Both the position numbers and the translations under genes were made by a program. The notes under the pieces are model-generated. The model was not told where the DNA came from and searched no databases. It saw only the letters and a program-made list of their open reading frames with translations. Below, in pieces: positions 1 through 11,800 of a DNA stretch of 64,000 nt. The stretch comes from Leptospira semungkisensis (GTDB lineage: Bacteria; Spirochaetota; Leptospiria; Leptospirales; Leptospiraceae), in contig NZ_RQEP01000018.1 of NCBI RefSeq assembly GCF_004770055.1, forward strand, positions 248,001 through 312,000, given 5' to 3'. Positions within the stretch are counted from its first letter, which is position 1. The number at the start of each line of letters is the position of its first letter.

Positions 1-25
1 TCGGGATCACCTTAGGTAATACGAA

Positions 26-2314
26 ATGACCCAGAGGTATTTTTACCGCCTATTCGAGGCAATTCATCGTAGGATCTCCTACACATTCTCTATTGTTTCT
101 TTTTCTCTTACGGGTGCTTGGTTCGGAGCCGTTTATGCATTCTTTTTCGGTTCTGCAACCATCCCTATGTTCTCCCTGCAGACTCACTATCCGGTAGTCC
201 TAACCTTTCTAGGCGCGACACTTCTCGTGACCCTGGTACATGGGACCCAGTATGGACTATTTGCTCCTTTAGGTCTTTCAGGATTGGAAAGTCATATTAA
301 GAGAGTGAACAAAGCTTTGCATCCGAACTATTCTTTGCGTCATGCTCCCTCCCAAGATCTGGATACTGTTCTCTCCGATTTAATCCGGCTACCGACTCAT
401 AACATGCTATCTTCGCTCGGATATGCTTCTTTCGTATTTATTACTGACGTGATCGCGTATCTGGTCTTAGGATATGATATTAAAGAATTATGGTATATCT
501 TTTTAGGCTGGCTTGCTGCAGCATTCGTATATTGCGGTTTTTCTTATATCATTACGGATTACATTACTGGACCCAAAAGAGTTCTTTTAAAAAAGATCTT
601 ATTAGGTAGAGCATATAATGTTAATACCAAATCAGGCTTTTTAGGCCTGAAGGGAAAGTTCGGATTCTTATTATCTCTCGTGCTCCTCTCTCTGACAGTA
701 TTGGCGGTCTATGTAAGTTTGGGACCTAAATCCGCTCTAGAGATTGTTGCTTTCATCGGCCTTACATTCTTTGCAGCAACCACTCTGATCATTTTATATT
801 TCCAATCCATCTCTACGACTCTGGAACAGATCAGTAAATCCGCAAATGATCTGGCAGCGGGAGGACCTGGCAAACTTCCTTTAGTTTCTATAGATAAAGA
901 GTTTTTAGGGTTTGCGCGAGATTTTGCAAAGGCTACCGGAGAAATAGGAAGGATCAGAGAACATCTGCAATTCTTGGTCGAAGAAAAAACTTCGGAGCTC
1001 AGAGAAACTCTGCGCACTGTAGAAGAACTGAAAAACCAACAAGACGGAGATTACTTTCTCACTTCTCTCTTGATTAAACCTCTTGGGATCAATCGCACAA
1101 GCGGCAAGAAAGTAAAAGTGGATTTCCTCATTCGCCAAAAGAAGAATTTTGTATTTAAAGGAAAGGCGAGCGAGATCGGAGGTGATATCTGTATCGCCCA
1201 AGAAATCCTACTCAGAGGGAAAGAATACACTGTATTCTTAAATGCGGATGCCATGGGCAAATCGCTTCAGGGAGCGGGAGGAATCCTCGTATTAGGAGCC
1301 GCATTCCATTCCATCCTGCAAAGAACTCTAACGAACGAAAGCACCTATTCCCTATATGCTGAGAAATGGATCAAAAATGCATTCACTGAATTGAATAAGC
1401 TCTTTCAGGGTTTTGACGGAAGTATGTTAGTCTCCATGGTATTGGGAGTCTTGGATGAACAGGCAGGTCTATTATATTATATTAATGCGGAACATCCTTG
1501 GTCTGTTCTTTATAGAGATGGCAAGGCTTCCTTCTTAGAGGAAAGTCTTCAATACAGAAAACTGGGAACTCCGGGTATAGAAGAAAGCTTAACAGTTAAG
1601 ACATTCCATCTGGAGCCTGATGATATTCTTATCGTAGGTTCTGACGGAAGAGACGATCTGGAATTACAAGTCGCGAATGGAGAAAGAGTGATCAATGAAG
1701 ATGAATCCCTTTTTCTCAAAGCGGTCGAATCTTCTAACGGAGACTTGCAGTCAGTTCTAGACACATTAGAGAGAAAAGGAAAGATCACCGATGACCTCTC
1801 TCTTTTAAGGATCGAATACGATCCAGGAAAGGAGATCAAAAGATCCAAGGTGAGTAAAGACGTTCAGAATCTAAGTGTGAAAGCAAAGGAATTTCTGAAG
1901 AATAAAAAGCTCTCGAACGCAATTCAAGTCATCGAAGAGGCATTGGAACTTTCTCCTGAAAACCAAGTCTTGAAAAGGGATCTGATCCGATTGCATTATA
2001 GAAATACGGATTACCAAAAGGCATGCCGTCATTTAGAAACCTATGTAGAAGAAAATCCGGGCGATACGGATATGATCTATATCGCCTCCTTCTGTTTTAA
2101 GAAAATTGGAAATTTCACTAAATCTTTGGAACTCGCAGAGAGAATACAACTTCGCAATCCAGGGATTCCCGCCAATCTAGTTCATATTGCAGACTTGAAT
2201 TTCAGGCTAGGCCGTCCCGAAAAGGCAGCTCATTTTGCGAAGTTAGGACTGGAACTCGAACCGGAGAATCAAAAGGCTTCGGAGATCGTAAAGAAGATCG
2301 TGGAATCAAATTGA
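26..2314 (+). CDS. Membrane-anchored SpoIIE/PP2C-type serine phosphatase with C-terminal TPR repeats
   Basis: Predicted protein-serine phosphatase of the partner-switching type, 762 residues, acting at the inner membrane. The N-terminal ~260 residues contain about six hydrophobic segments; residues ~265-340 look like a HAMP-like linker and coiled coil. The SpoIIE-type phosphatase domain covers ~375-600, with recognisable metal-site blocks EIGGD, NADAMGKS and GSDGRDD. The last ~150 residues are TPR-like helices. The ATG at 26 is chosen because an in-frame TAA lies at 17-19. Substrates would be STAS-domain anti-sigma antagonists; one STAS protein is encoded at 15133-15855, but a link is inference. 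The gene converges with the oxidoreductase gene 11 bases away. Confidence 0.85.
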   Translation: MTQRYFYRLFEAIHRRISYTFSIVSFSLTGAWFGAVYAFFFGSATIPMFSLQTHYPVVLTFLGATLLVTLVHGTQYGLFAPLGLSGLESHIKRVNKALHPNYSLRHAPSQDLDTVLSDLIRLPTHNMLSSLGYASFVFITDVIAYLVLGYDIKELWYIFLGWLAAAFVYCGFSYIITDYITGPKRVLLKKILLGRAYNVNTKSGFLGLKGKFGFLLSLVLLSLTVLAVYVSLGPKSALEIVAFIGLTFFAATTLIILYFQSISTTLEQISKSANDLAAGGPGKLPLVSIDKEFLGFARDFAKATGEIGRIREHLQFLVEEKTSELRETLRTVEELKNQQDGDYFLTSLLIKPLGINRTSGKKVKVDFLIRQKKNFVFKGKASEIGGDICIAQEILLRGKEYTVFLNADAMGKSLQGAGGILVLGAAFHSILQRTLTNESTYSLYAEKWIKNAFTELNKLFQGFDGSMLVSMVLGVLDEQAGLLYYINAEHPWSVLYRDGKASFLEESLQYRKLGTPGIEESLTVKTFHLEPDDILIVGSDGRDDLELQVANGERVINEDESLFLKAVESSNGDLQSVLDTLERKGKITDDLSLLRIEYDPGKEIKRSKVSKDVQNLSVKAKEFLKNKKLSNAIQVIEEALELSPENQVLKRDLIRLHYRNTDYQKACRHLETYVEENPGDTDMIYIASFCFKKIGNFTKSLELAERIQLRNPGIPANLVHIADLNFRLGRPEKAAHFAKLGLELEPENQKASEIVKKIVESN

Positions 2315-2324
2315 TCCTAAGATA

Positions 2325-3014
2325 CTAGAGAATATTCTGTAAGTTTGAGCGAGCCGAACCTGTTCCAAGCCTTTGGATCTGGTCCGATTCTATTTTGAAT
2401 TTTCCCTTCTTGGAGGACCAAGCCAGGTTCAACATTGCCTTGGCCACCGTCTTTGCATGGATGGATCTGTATTTTCTCATTGGCCCGAGCAAGATAGAAT
2501 TCAGAACAATAGCAATTGCCTGCCCTATCTTTTCTCCCAATCTGAATTCTTTTCTTTCTCCGTCTAAAAGCGAAGGACGAAAGATCCCAATCGTATCAAA
2601 ATCTATTTTAGATACTTCTACTTCCGCTTCTCCTTTTAATTTATTATAAAATACGAATGAATTCGGATCGGATCCCAATGCAGTGACTAAAAAGAAAGAT
2701 TTAGAGCCCGCTTCTTTAGCGGCCTTAGCAAAGGAAACAACATAGTCCAGATCCACTTTCTTAAAATTCTCTTTCGAACCCGCCTTAGAGATCGTAGTCC
2801 CCAAGGTGCAAAAAGCATCCGTAATATTTTTCGGAAAATTGCCCAAGTGATCCCAATCGGTCAGGATCAATTCTAATTTAGCATGAGTCCATTCCACAGG
2901 CTTGCGGGCCAAAAGATATACCTTGTCCCAGTCCGGATCGATCAATAATTCTCGAACCAATTCTCCGCCCACGAGTCCGGTACCACCGGCAACGATTGCC
3001 ACTCGATTCTTCAT
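2325..3014 (-). CDS. NAD(P)-binding Rossmann-fold oxidoreductase (TIP30/HTATIP2-like, atypical SDR)
   Basis: A 229-residue atypical short-chain dehydrogenase/epimerase-like protein. The N-terminus has the dinucleotide-binding pattern AGGTGLVGGELV directly after the start. Later blocks (DAFCTLGTT, FFLVTALGSD, FYNKLKGEAE, FRPSLLDGER) resemble HTATIP2/TIP30-type NAD(P)H-binding proteins, with YNKLKGEAE resembling the usual YxxxK region. An upstream start at 3044 is possible, but the ATG at 3014 is preceded by an AGGATGG ribosome site at good spacing and begins right at the Rossmann strand. Substrate is unknown. It converges with the phosphatase gene. Confidence 0.75.
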   Translation of the reverse strand: MKNRVAIVAGGTGLVGGELVRELLIDPDWDKVYLLARKPVEWTHAKLELILTDWDHLGNFPKNITDAFCTLGTTISKAGSKENFKKVDLDYVVSFAKAAKEAGSKSFFLVTALGSDPNSFVFYNKLKGEAEVEVSKIDFDTIGIFRPSLLDGERKEFRLGEKIGQAIAIVLNSILLGPMRKYRSIHAKTVAKAMLNLAWSSKKGKFKIESDQIQRLGTGSARSNLQNIL

Positions 3015-3181
3015 GTTCCATCCTAGTCTAGCAGCGGGAATCATTCGATCTCCGAACTAGGGAAGAAGTTCCCAAGATACGGACCTTTCTTTGATTTTAT
3101 TCGCCTGCTTTTCTTTTCTTCTTTCGTTCGATCTATAAGAAACGATTGAACCAAAAATGGAAAGGAGTATTTTGAGACCCT

Positions 3182-4525
3182 ATGCCTATTCGAGAATATC
3201 TCCCTAAGTTTCTTTGTAAAATTTTCGATACAACCAACCGAGATAAGATGGACGAATCCGTTCGGACAGTCCTCGAAAAAGAAGAGTTAATGGGCGCTTA
3301 CGTTTCTAACGTATTCCGATATCTGCTGCTGATCTTTTTTCTTTCTCAGATCCTAGCCAACCTTCATTCGGGTAGTAATACTGCTAATTTGATCGGGATC
3401 GGCATATTCACCTTAGTCACTATAGGACATTCGATCGTAATTCGAACCTGTCCAAAATGGGCAGTGAGCGTATTCACTTATATAGCTCTTGTTTCCGACT
3501 TTGCGATTATCACGGGAGTGCTTCTCTTTTATACCCATACTGCAAGCCCGAACAATTACGGTTTCTTTATTAAGAATCCTATCCTGAATTTCTATCTGTT
3601 TCCTTTGGCCGCCTCTCTCATCCAGTTTAGGCTGCGCCTCGTGCTTTTAAGTGTGATTCTGTATTTCGGGGTATATTACGGAATCCTATTATATGCGATC
3701 CAAAACGGACAGATCGAATTCACATACCATTGGCCGGAATATATCAACGGTCCTAAGGTATTATTCGGAGACGCAATGGTAGATAGACCGATGGCATATC
3801 TGGTCTTTGCAGGATTTTTATGTTTCGGTATTTTAAGGACCCTGATCATGATCCGACGCATAGGAGAAGGAGAAGCGCAACGTTCCCTTCTTTCCAGATA
3901 TTTTTCTCCAGGTGTTGTGGAAGAAATGATGTCTAATCCGGATGTATTGGAAGGAAGAAGACAGACTGCCACGATCTTATTCACGGATATTCGAAATTTT
4001 ACCGCACTCTCCGAGCACATGGATCCGTTAGAGTTAAGTCAGTTCCTTTCCTCCATTAGAGAAACATTAACTGATTGCGTATTTGAATTCGGGGGCACTT
4101 TGGACAAGTATATAGGAGATGCAGTGATGGCGACATTTGGAACTCCTTATCCTTCTGCTGATCCCGCCTCCGATGCGATCCGGGCCTTGCAATGCGGACA
4201 GAGAATGCTGGAGAGGTTGGGAGAATTCAATCAGAAGAGAGAAGAAAAAGGCCTCGAAGCCGTAAAAATTGGCATCGGGATCCATACCGGTGAAGTATTC
4301 TCCGGAAATATAGAAACAAGCAGACGAGCAGAATTCACAGTGATCGGAGACGCAGTCAATACTGCTTCCAGGATTGAATCTTTGACCAAGAACTTCGGCA
4401 AGGAGCTTCTCGTTTCGGAAGATACCTGGAAACTTGCAGGCGCAAATTTTAGAGGAGAGACCTTACCTCCGGTGCAAGTAAAAGGAAAAGAAAAACCGGT
4501 AACTGTGGTGGCCGTAGGAGCCTAA
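3182..4525 (+). CDS. Class III adenylate cyclase with six-helix membrane sensor
   Basis: Predicted membrane adenylate cyclase, 447 residues. Residues ~43-225 hold about six transmembrane helices. The class III catalytic domain spans ~258-445. Metal-binding aspartates are Asp269 (in FTDIRNF) and Asp313 (in KYIGDAVMA). Purine-specifying residues are Lys309 and Thr386 (in EFTVIGD), the usual pair for ATP rather than GTP. Transition-state residues Asn393 and Arg397 lie in AVNTASRIE. All catalytic positions are present, so activity is expected, presumably as a head-to-tail dimer. The sensed signal is unknown. A GGAG ribosome site lies rather far (about 14 bases) from the ATG. Confidence 0.9.
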   Translation: MPIREYLPKFLCKIFDTTNRDKMDESVRTVLEKEELMGAYVSNVFRYLLLIFFLSQILANLHSGSNTANLIGIGIFTLVTIGHSIVIRTCPKWAVSVFTYIALVSDFAIITGVLLFYTHTASPNNYGFFIKNPILNFYLFPLAASLIQFRLRLVLLSVILYFGVYYGILLYAIQNGQIEFTYHWPEYINGPKVLFGDAMVDRPMAYLVFAGFLCFGILRTLIMIRRIGEGEAQRSLLSRYFSPGVVEEMMSNPDVLEGRRQTATILFTDIRNFTALSEHMDPLELSQFLSSIRETLTDCVFEFGGTLDKYIGDAVMATFGTPYPSADPASDAIRALQCGQRMLERLGEFNQKREEKGLEAVKIGIGIHTGEVFSGNIETSRRAEFTVIGDAVNTASRIESLTKNFGKELLVSEDTWKLAGANFRGETLPPVQVKGKEKPVTVVAVGA

Positions 4526-4532
4526 TGGAATA

Positions 4533-4568
4533 AAGAAGGACCGGTTCTAAAAAGTTCCGGTCCTTCTT
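4533..4568. terminator. Bidirectional intrinsic terminator between convergent genes
   Basis: Perfect 12-bp inverted repeat (AAGAAGGACCGG and its complement CCGGTCCTTCTT) with a 12-base loop. It sits between the stop of the cyclase gene and the stop of the DUF962 gene. The A-rich left side and T-rich right side suit termination from both directions. Confidence 0.8.
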
Positions 4569-4596
4569 ATAATTACACAAACGGAATATTAGAAAA

Positions 4597-4932
4597 TCAT
4601 TTTACTCCGGCTTTCTGTAACTCCTTGCCTAATTGGCCGGTGATCGTACAAAAATACATTCTCCAGTCGCTGATAAAAGACTTCACAGGGTAGATAAAAG
4701 TAGCAGGGCGATTCTTCTCTAAGAAGAAATGTCCGATCCAAGCGAAGAAATATCCGCTGAACAATGCAGCAAGCAGATACCAAACGTTTAAGAAATAGAT
4801 TGCGGAAACAATGAAAAACAGAGCGCAGGAAGTTCCTATAAAATGTAGAACTCGGTTCATCTTATTGGAATGCTCTCTTAAATAGAACGGCCAGAATTCG
4901 CTGAGAGTGTTGTATTGTTTATTTTCAGTCAT
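4597..4932 (-). CDS. DUF962 / Mpo1-like membrane protein
   Basis: A 111-residue integral membrane protein of the DUF962 (YGL010w/Mpo1-like) family. The typical N-terminal motif EFWPFYLREH followed by RVLHFIGT is present, then two to four hydrophobic segments and the conserved GHFFLEKNRPATF block. Its histidines are those implicated in iron binding in yeast Mpo1, an alpha-oxidation dioxygenase. Whether the bacterial protein has this activity is not known. The gene stands alone and ends at a bidirectional terminator. Confidence 0.8.
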   Translation of the reverse strand: MTENKQYNTLSEFWPFYLREHSNKMNRVLHFIGTSCALFFIVSAIYFLNVWYLLAALFSGYFFAWIGHFFLEKNRPATFIYPVKSFISDWRMYFCTITGQLGKELQKAGVK

Positions 4933-5009
4933 ATTCGTCCTCCGGGATTACATCATACAATACGGAACGGAATCCGCAACCTTTTCTCTTTCGATTTCAA
5001 TAACGACTG

Positions 5010-6521
5010 TTATGCAAAAAGCCCCGGCTCGGATCCTTCTTCTAATCCTTTGATATATTCCAGATACGGTTTTAATTTGAATTTCTTAGCAGTTGATTCC
5101 GAAGACATGTATCTTATATTTCCGAGGACTGCTCTTTCGGGAAACCAAGGTCGGTCAAAAGCCCCAAAACACCAAAGGATCCCCGTATAAGAATTCGGAT
5201 CCCTTCCATCATACGCATATTTATGATTCAAATCTTCTAATATAGCAAAAGCCTCTTCTGGAGAACTGGTCCATTCGATTACCTTTTTTCCCCAAAGCAT
5301 TCGTAGATAATTCTGCATGGAACCTGTAAGCACCAATTCTTTCTGAGCTGCATTCCAAATTGGATCATGAGTATTCGCATTCTCCAATTCTTCCTTAGTA
5401 TACAAGTATTCTCTTTTGTCCGAACTGTGGAGAAGTAAGGATTGTTTTGCCCAATCCGGAAGAATAGAAAGATCCTTTCGAAAACTAGGCGACCTATAAA
5501 ATAGAAGATAGCCAAGCTCTCTCCAAGTAAGCAATTCATCTAAGAAAGAATTCACATTCGGGTCCGGATGAAAGAAACCTTCGTTCTTTCCTCGATAAGA
5601 ATGGTTCAGAAAATCTGGAGACCATTCCACCTTAGGATCCGAGTCGAGTACTGCGGTAACGATCTCTTCTACAGAGATCATTCCAAAATGTAGATAGGGA
5701 GATAAAGAAGAAGCCTTCATTGTATCAGGTGGCCGCGGCTCACTTCTTTCTTTTGAGTAATGAGAAAGACTAGTCTTTACAAATTGTTTTAAGAGCCTCA
5801 GTCCTTCTTTTCGTCCGCCGATTCTCCCAGGAAAGGGAAGCACATCCGGGTATTTACATTTCATTTTTTGAATATACTCTGGGATTTCCTCCTTCCTTCC
5901 AGAAAAAAGAAAATCGGGCTTTGAGATATTTCTGGGATCAGGCAATCCTTTTGATTTAGGTTTTGGATCGGAATGAAGAACATAACTCTCTGCGAATCGA
6001 TCATGCAATCGAGGTCTTATTACTCTTGAATAATAAAAAGTCTGCTCGTAAGAAGCTAACGGAGTGATTGAATTAGAATCCACCAGTAGAAGTTTGCATT
6101 TTAGATCTTCAGCAAGCTTCTCCGCATGTTCCGGCAAAAAGAAGCATGGAAAATCATCCGTTACCACCAAGGCTGCTCTTTCCAAAATGGAAGGGATATG
6201 ATCTTTCAATCTTTTATCCGGGGTCTCTACGAATGGCCAGAATGCAAATCCCGATTTTTCAGCTTCTTCTATCGTATCGCATAAGCCTTCCAACAGAAAT
6301 GTATGAAGCCTAGGCGAGCTCCATTCGAAATCCATCATTATGGATTCCAAGATAATCAAAGGCTTCTTGAATTTCTGAGAAAGATGGATAGAATAATCCA
6401 GGCAGTGATTCCAGGCCAGTCGTCGGTTCGCACGGATCCAGTAGAGGATGTACTCCCCTTCTTCCAAAACCGGTTTCTTATTTCCTTCCCTGACTCGAAT
6501 TAAATTCTTTTCCGAAAACAA
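5010..6521 (-). CDS. Class II CPD deoxyribodipyrimidine photolyase
   Basis: A 503-residue flavoprotein predicted to repair UV-induced cyclobutane pyrimidine dimers in light. The N-terminal ~170 residues form the antenna-type alpha/beta domain and the rest the FAD-binding helical domain. Class II signatures are visible: THDPIWNAAQKEL, YLRMLWGKKVIEW, KYAYDGRDPNSYTG and the late block GNIRYMS. Within the region usually read as KMHGYMRMYW this protein has SMQNYLRMLW, a small deviation near the flavin site. The start is a TTG preceded by GGGCAG; there is no nearby ATG, so the exact start is uncertain. Confidence 0.88.
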   Translation of the reverse strand: MFSEKNLIRVREGNKKPVLEEGEYILYWIRANRRLAWNHCLDYSIHLSQKFKKPLIILESIMMDFEWSSPRLHTFLLEGLCDTIEEAEKSGFAFWPFVETPDKRLKDHIPSILERAALVVTDDFPCFFLPEHAEKLAEDLKCKLLLVDSNSITPLASYEQTFYYSRVIRPRLHDRFAESYVLHSDPKPKSKGLPDPRNISKPDFLFSGRKEEIPEYIQKMKCKYPDVLPFPGRIGGRKEGLRLLKQFVKTSLSHYSKERSEPRPPDTMKASSLSPYLHFGMISVEEIVTAVLDSDPKVEWSPDFLNHSYRGKNEGFFHPDPNVNSFLDELLTWRELGYLLFYRSPSFRKDLSILPDWAKQSLLLHSSDKREYLYTKEELENANTHDPIWNAAQKELVLTGSMQNYLRMLWGKKVIEWTSSPEEAFAILEDLNHKYAYDGRDPNSYTGILWCFGAFDRPWFPERAVLGNIRYMSSESTAKKFKLKPYLEYIKGLEEGSEPGLFA

Positions 6522-6686
6522 AAGACTGCCCTAAATAAGAATATGATCTGGAGAAGTCGAAGAAGGACAAGCTAAGGAAAAGGATTCCTTAATATCCTGT
6601 AAGATCATTGTAGAAGGGTTAGACTTCTTCTTCCAAAAATCGGGAAATGAAAAATTCGCAGTCCAAATCGGATTCTAAGAAGTATT

Positions 6687-6713
6687 TTAGCACTCTCTGA
6701 CTGAAAGTGCTTG
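6687..6713. promoter_or_regulatory. CIRCE-like HrcA operator 1 upstream of groES
   Basis: TTAGCACTC, nine bases, then AAGTGCTTG: a near-match to the CIRCE inverted repeat (TTAGCACTC-N9-GAGTGCTAA) bound by the heat-shock repressor HrcA. The left half is perfect and the right half has mismatches. It lies about 90 bp before groES. Confidence 0.8.
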
Positions 6714-6752
6714 ACCACCTACGCCTCTCTCGTTTTTTCTGGAACTTACGAT

Positions 6753-6779
6753 CCAGCACTCATATATTACAAGTGCTAA
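6753..6779. promoter_or_regulatory. CIRCE-like HrcA operator 2 upstream of groES
   Basis: CCAGCACTC, nine bases, then AAGTGCTAA: a second CIRCE-like element 66 bp downstream of the first. Its spacer contains TATATT (6763-6768), a candidate -10 box, with TGGAAC at 6740-6745 as a weak -35. HrcA binding here would cover the promoter. The promoter assignment is tentative. Confidence 0.75.
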
Positions 6780-6800
6780 AGACTCGAATAGGAGAAAGTC

Positions 6801-7088
6801 ATGGCGATTAAACCACTGGGCGACCGTGTTCTGGTTGAGCCTAAACAAGAAGCCGAAGAAAAAATCGGCAGCATCTTTGTTCCCGACACTGCGAAAGAAA
6901 AACCGCAAGAGGGAAAAGTTGTAGAGGTTGGTAGCGGACGTTACGAAGACGGAAAGCTAGTCCCTCTAGAAGTGAAACCCGGTGACGTCGTTCTCTACGG
7001 CAAATATTCCGGAACTGAGATCAAGTCAGACGGCAAAGAATACTTAATCATCCGCGAAAGCGATATTCTTGCCATCGTGAAAAAGTAA
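6801..7088 (+). CDS. groES: Co-chaperonin GroES (Hsp10)
   Basis: A 95-residue co-chaperonin that caps the GroEL ring in the cytoplasm. Typical features are [11 protein letters not shown] at the start, the mobile loop region around residues 16-33, and the ending SDILAIVKK. Size is normal. AGGAG precedes the ATG. It is the first gene of the groES-groEL operon, separated from groEL by 18 bases and controlled by two CIRCE-like operators. Confidence 0.98.
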   Translation: MAIKPLGDRVLVEPKQEAEEKIGSIFVPDTAKEKPQEGKVVEVGSGRYEDGKLVPLEVKPGDVVLYGKYSGTEIKSDGKEYLIIRESDILAIVKK

Positions 7089-8747
<1,659 letters not shown>

Positions 8748-8774
8748 TGCTCGCTCTTCCTTTCGGAAAGCTTG

Positions 8775-8810
8775 AGAAGCCGGGGTTGAAAGACTCCGGC
8801 TTTTCTTTTA
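8775..8810 (+). terminator. Intrinsic terminator of the groES-groEL operon
   Basis: Stem AAGCCGGGGT / ACTCCGGCTT (one G-T pair) with a six-base loop, followed by a T-rich run, 28 bases after the groEL stop. Confidence 0.85.
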
Positions 8811-8815
8811 TCTTC

Positions 8816-11800
8816 CTATAATTTGAATCCGAAAATCCGACTAAATTCGCTTCCTTCCTTAGTTACTGTCCTAGTATATAAGAAATTTAGAATAGAGTAT
8901 CTACTATATTTCGTTCTAGTCTCGTATTCCCAATCCCATAGAAGCCCGCCTAGACCAGGCAATGCCAATATACCCATCGCATTCAAGCCGTTCGTATTCG
9001 GATACTGTCTATAATAGAACAGTCCCGGCCCGACAAGCATCAGATCTTCTTCCTGAGAGATCTTCTGATTGCGATAATACAGAAGACCTAGTCCCAGCAT
9101 ATCGAAACGTCCATCTTTCTCCGAAGAGAAGTAACCTAATACAGGAGGCACCAATGTGGAAGTTCCTGCAGAATCAGAATGATAATAGTATACAGGCAAG
9201 AAATTCGCAAGAGTATCATCCGGAGAAGATCTCCATCTAAGCCAAAGCAGATTCGTGTCAGAATAATTCGGCCTACTCTCGTATCCGCCTAGAATTCCTC
9301 CCAAGATGGCGACTCTCGTTCTTTGCTCTTCTAACTCAGTGTGGATGAGTCCAAGAAAGAAATTCAGATTTCTTCTCTTCCAAGCCTCTTCATAATTAGT
9401 ATCGAATATCCCGGCAAAGCCCCAGCGATCCGTTCCCTTCTCCTTATAGCCGTAGGCACCTAGAAGGAACCAAAACTTGCTTTCCTGATCCTGGGAAAAT
9501 ATTCCCAAAGGAAGTAGTCCATAGTTCTCCGAATTCGCGCTCGAGACATTATAATACGGCCCTAGGATCAATCTGGATTCTTTCTTAGAAGCATCCTTCG
9601 CATAGTCGAAGAATATTAGAAAATTCAAATGTGTTCTCTTAGAGTCCGCTCTTATTTCACGGTTGAACCAGTACAAAGGAAATAGATAAGACTCGAACTC
9701 GTCGTTCTTACCCTTTTGGTCTTCATAAGATTCCGATCTGGTAGAGAACAGGAATAGAGCGGATACTTCCGTTTTACTCGATTTTGCGGATTTCAGATCC
9801 TCTGTTTTCTTATAGTTGATCAACTTTAAGAAACTAACCTCTTGGTCTGTAATTCCACTACTGTAGACATTACTTTCGGTGTACAAGAACGGAATCGGCA
9901 AGAACCAAAAAGAAGATTCGGATCTTGTATCCTTTGATCCGTATGAATTAAATACACCGAAAGGATTTATGCTATTCGATCCCCAATTTCCGGCAGAACT
10001 CTCGGTCCTATCGTAATAAAAAGGAATTCCCCAAACTGTCTTGCTCTTAGTTCCGTTCGAATTTAAGGATTCAGTATTGGAATAAAAAGGGGCGATCCTA
10101 AAAGAACTCTCCGTCTTTTCTTTTTCCTTGGATTCGGAAGAAGTAATCAAACCCAGAAAACTAGTCTCCGTAGACGTCGGAGTGCTTTCTCTATAAAATC
10201 CAAGCAGAAAGAAGATGCTTTCCGTTTGATTTCTTTCCCAGTACATTCCCGGGATCAGCAAGAAATCAATTTTAGTAGCCTCTGCATCGCTTTGGTTCCC
10301 GAATTTATGAGTTTGAAAAAAATACAAAGGAGAGAAGAAGCTAGTAAACGTAGTCCCGTTTGCCTCTTTGCTATTGGAATATTTAGAAAGCAAGGTATAG
10401 GTAGTAGTTTCTCTTTTTTCAGAAGAACCTAACTGAGTCCTAGACCCGGATCTCCAATAGAAGGGCAAAAGAGTATCATAACTTTCCTCGTAGACTGCAT
10501 CTTTAGAATAGACTAGATCCGAACCGGAATGATACAGAGGAAGCAATATCGTATGAAAAGAACGACTCATCGTGTCGCCTTCGGATATTCTCTTTCTATA
10601 ATATAAAGGAGAAATCGTCCTAGAAACATCCTTGGATTGATCATGAGCAAACAAAGGAAAGATTCGAATTCCCCACGACTCCGGAGAATAATAAAAACGA
10701 GTTAAAGGCCACAAGACGGAGTAATCTCTTGTTTCTCCCTTTTTTCCTCTCAAGAAGCCGAACAGAAGATAGGATTCTTGGAAATTCTGAGCCTGATCCT
10801 GGCGTCCATAAAAAGGAAAGATCACGAAATAAGATTCATCTCCGATCTTACTCGAAAAGAAGAAGGGAGCCGCATAGACCTTATCTTCTGTTTTCTTGGA
10901 CCAGGAAAACCAGCTTAAAGGCAAAAGACGGAAATGTCGTCTATCATCCCCTTCTTCATAGCTGAATATTCCGAACAAGGCAGAAATTCCCCAGAAGGAT
11001 CTCACTTTGTCTCTCGTGAGACGATTGTATTTATTGATCCCTTCTTTTTCAGTTTCTTCCGGAGGGGAAGCCGGTTTAGACTCGGGCTGAGCGATTGCTT
11101 CTTGTGGATGTTTCTCCTTCCAAAACTGAAGACTTTGTTTGTCCACAGAAGTCCTGGTAGAAAGGCTGAACAAATTATAAAAAAGTGATAGATCCGTATC
11201 TAGATAATAATCTTTTTCGGTCGCCCCTACTCCCAAGGCACCGGACCCGTTAAAGGCTCCCAAAGTCTTAGAAGAAGAGTAAGCAAGAACTAACTGCAAT
11301 GATTTATCTGCCTCTTCATAGTTCAGATAGAACGGAATCATGATATCTCCCTTGCTTCTAGGAGTATTCCAATTCCAATACAAAGGAAACCAAACGCTGA
11401 AGTCTTCTTTTCGAACCTTATCTACATTCGAAAACCATAATAGAGGCCAGATCCAAGTATTATCCTTTTCAGGCGAGCGATTCCAGTAATGAAAGATCCC
11501 GAAATGAGTATAATGATCCTCGTCATATCCGAGTCTGAAAAAGAAAGGAATAGCTAACCGATAACTATTCTTTTTATAGAAGTAAAATGGGAATGCGTAC
11601 GTATATTTAGGATCCCCGTTTTGATCAAAGCCTCTCCCTGCCAATCCCATTACATTCCAAAATGAATCATCTTTGGTTTTTGCAGAAAAGAAGAGAGGAT
11701 AGATCCGCAGCCTGGACTCTGCATCCGACTCGTAGGTCTCCACAGGACCGACGAGAGAATAATATTCCTTAGGAGTCTCCTTCTTATAATAAAGAGGGGT

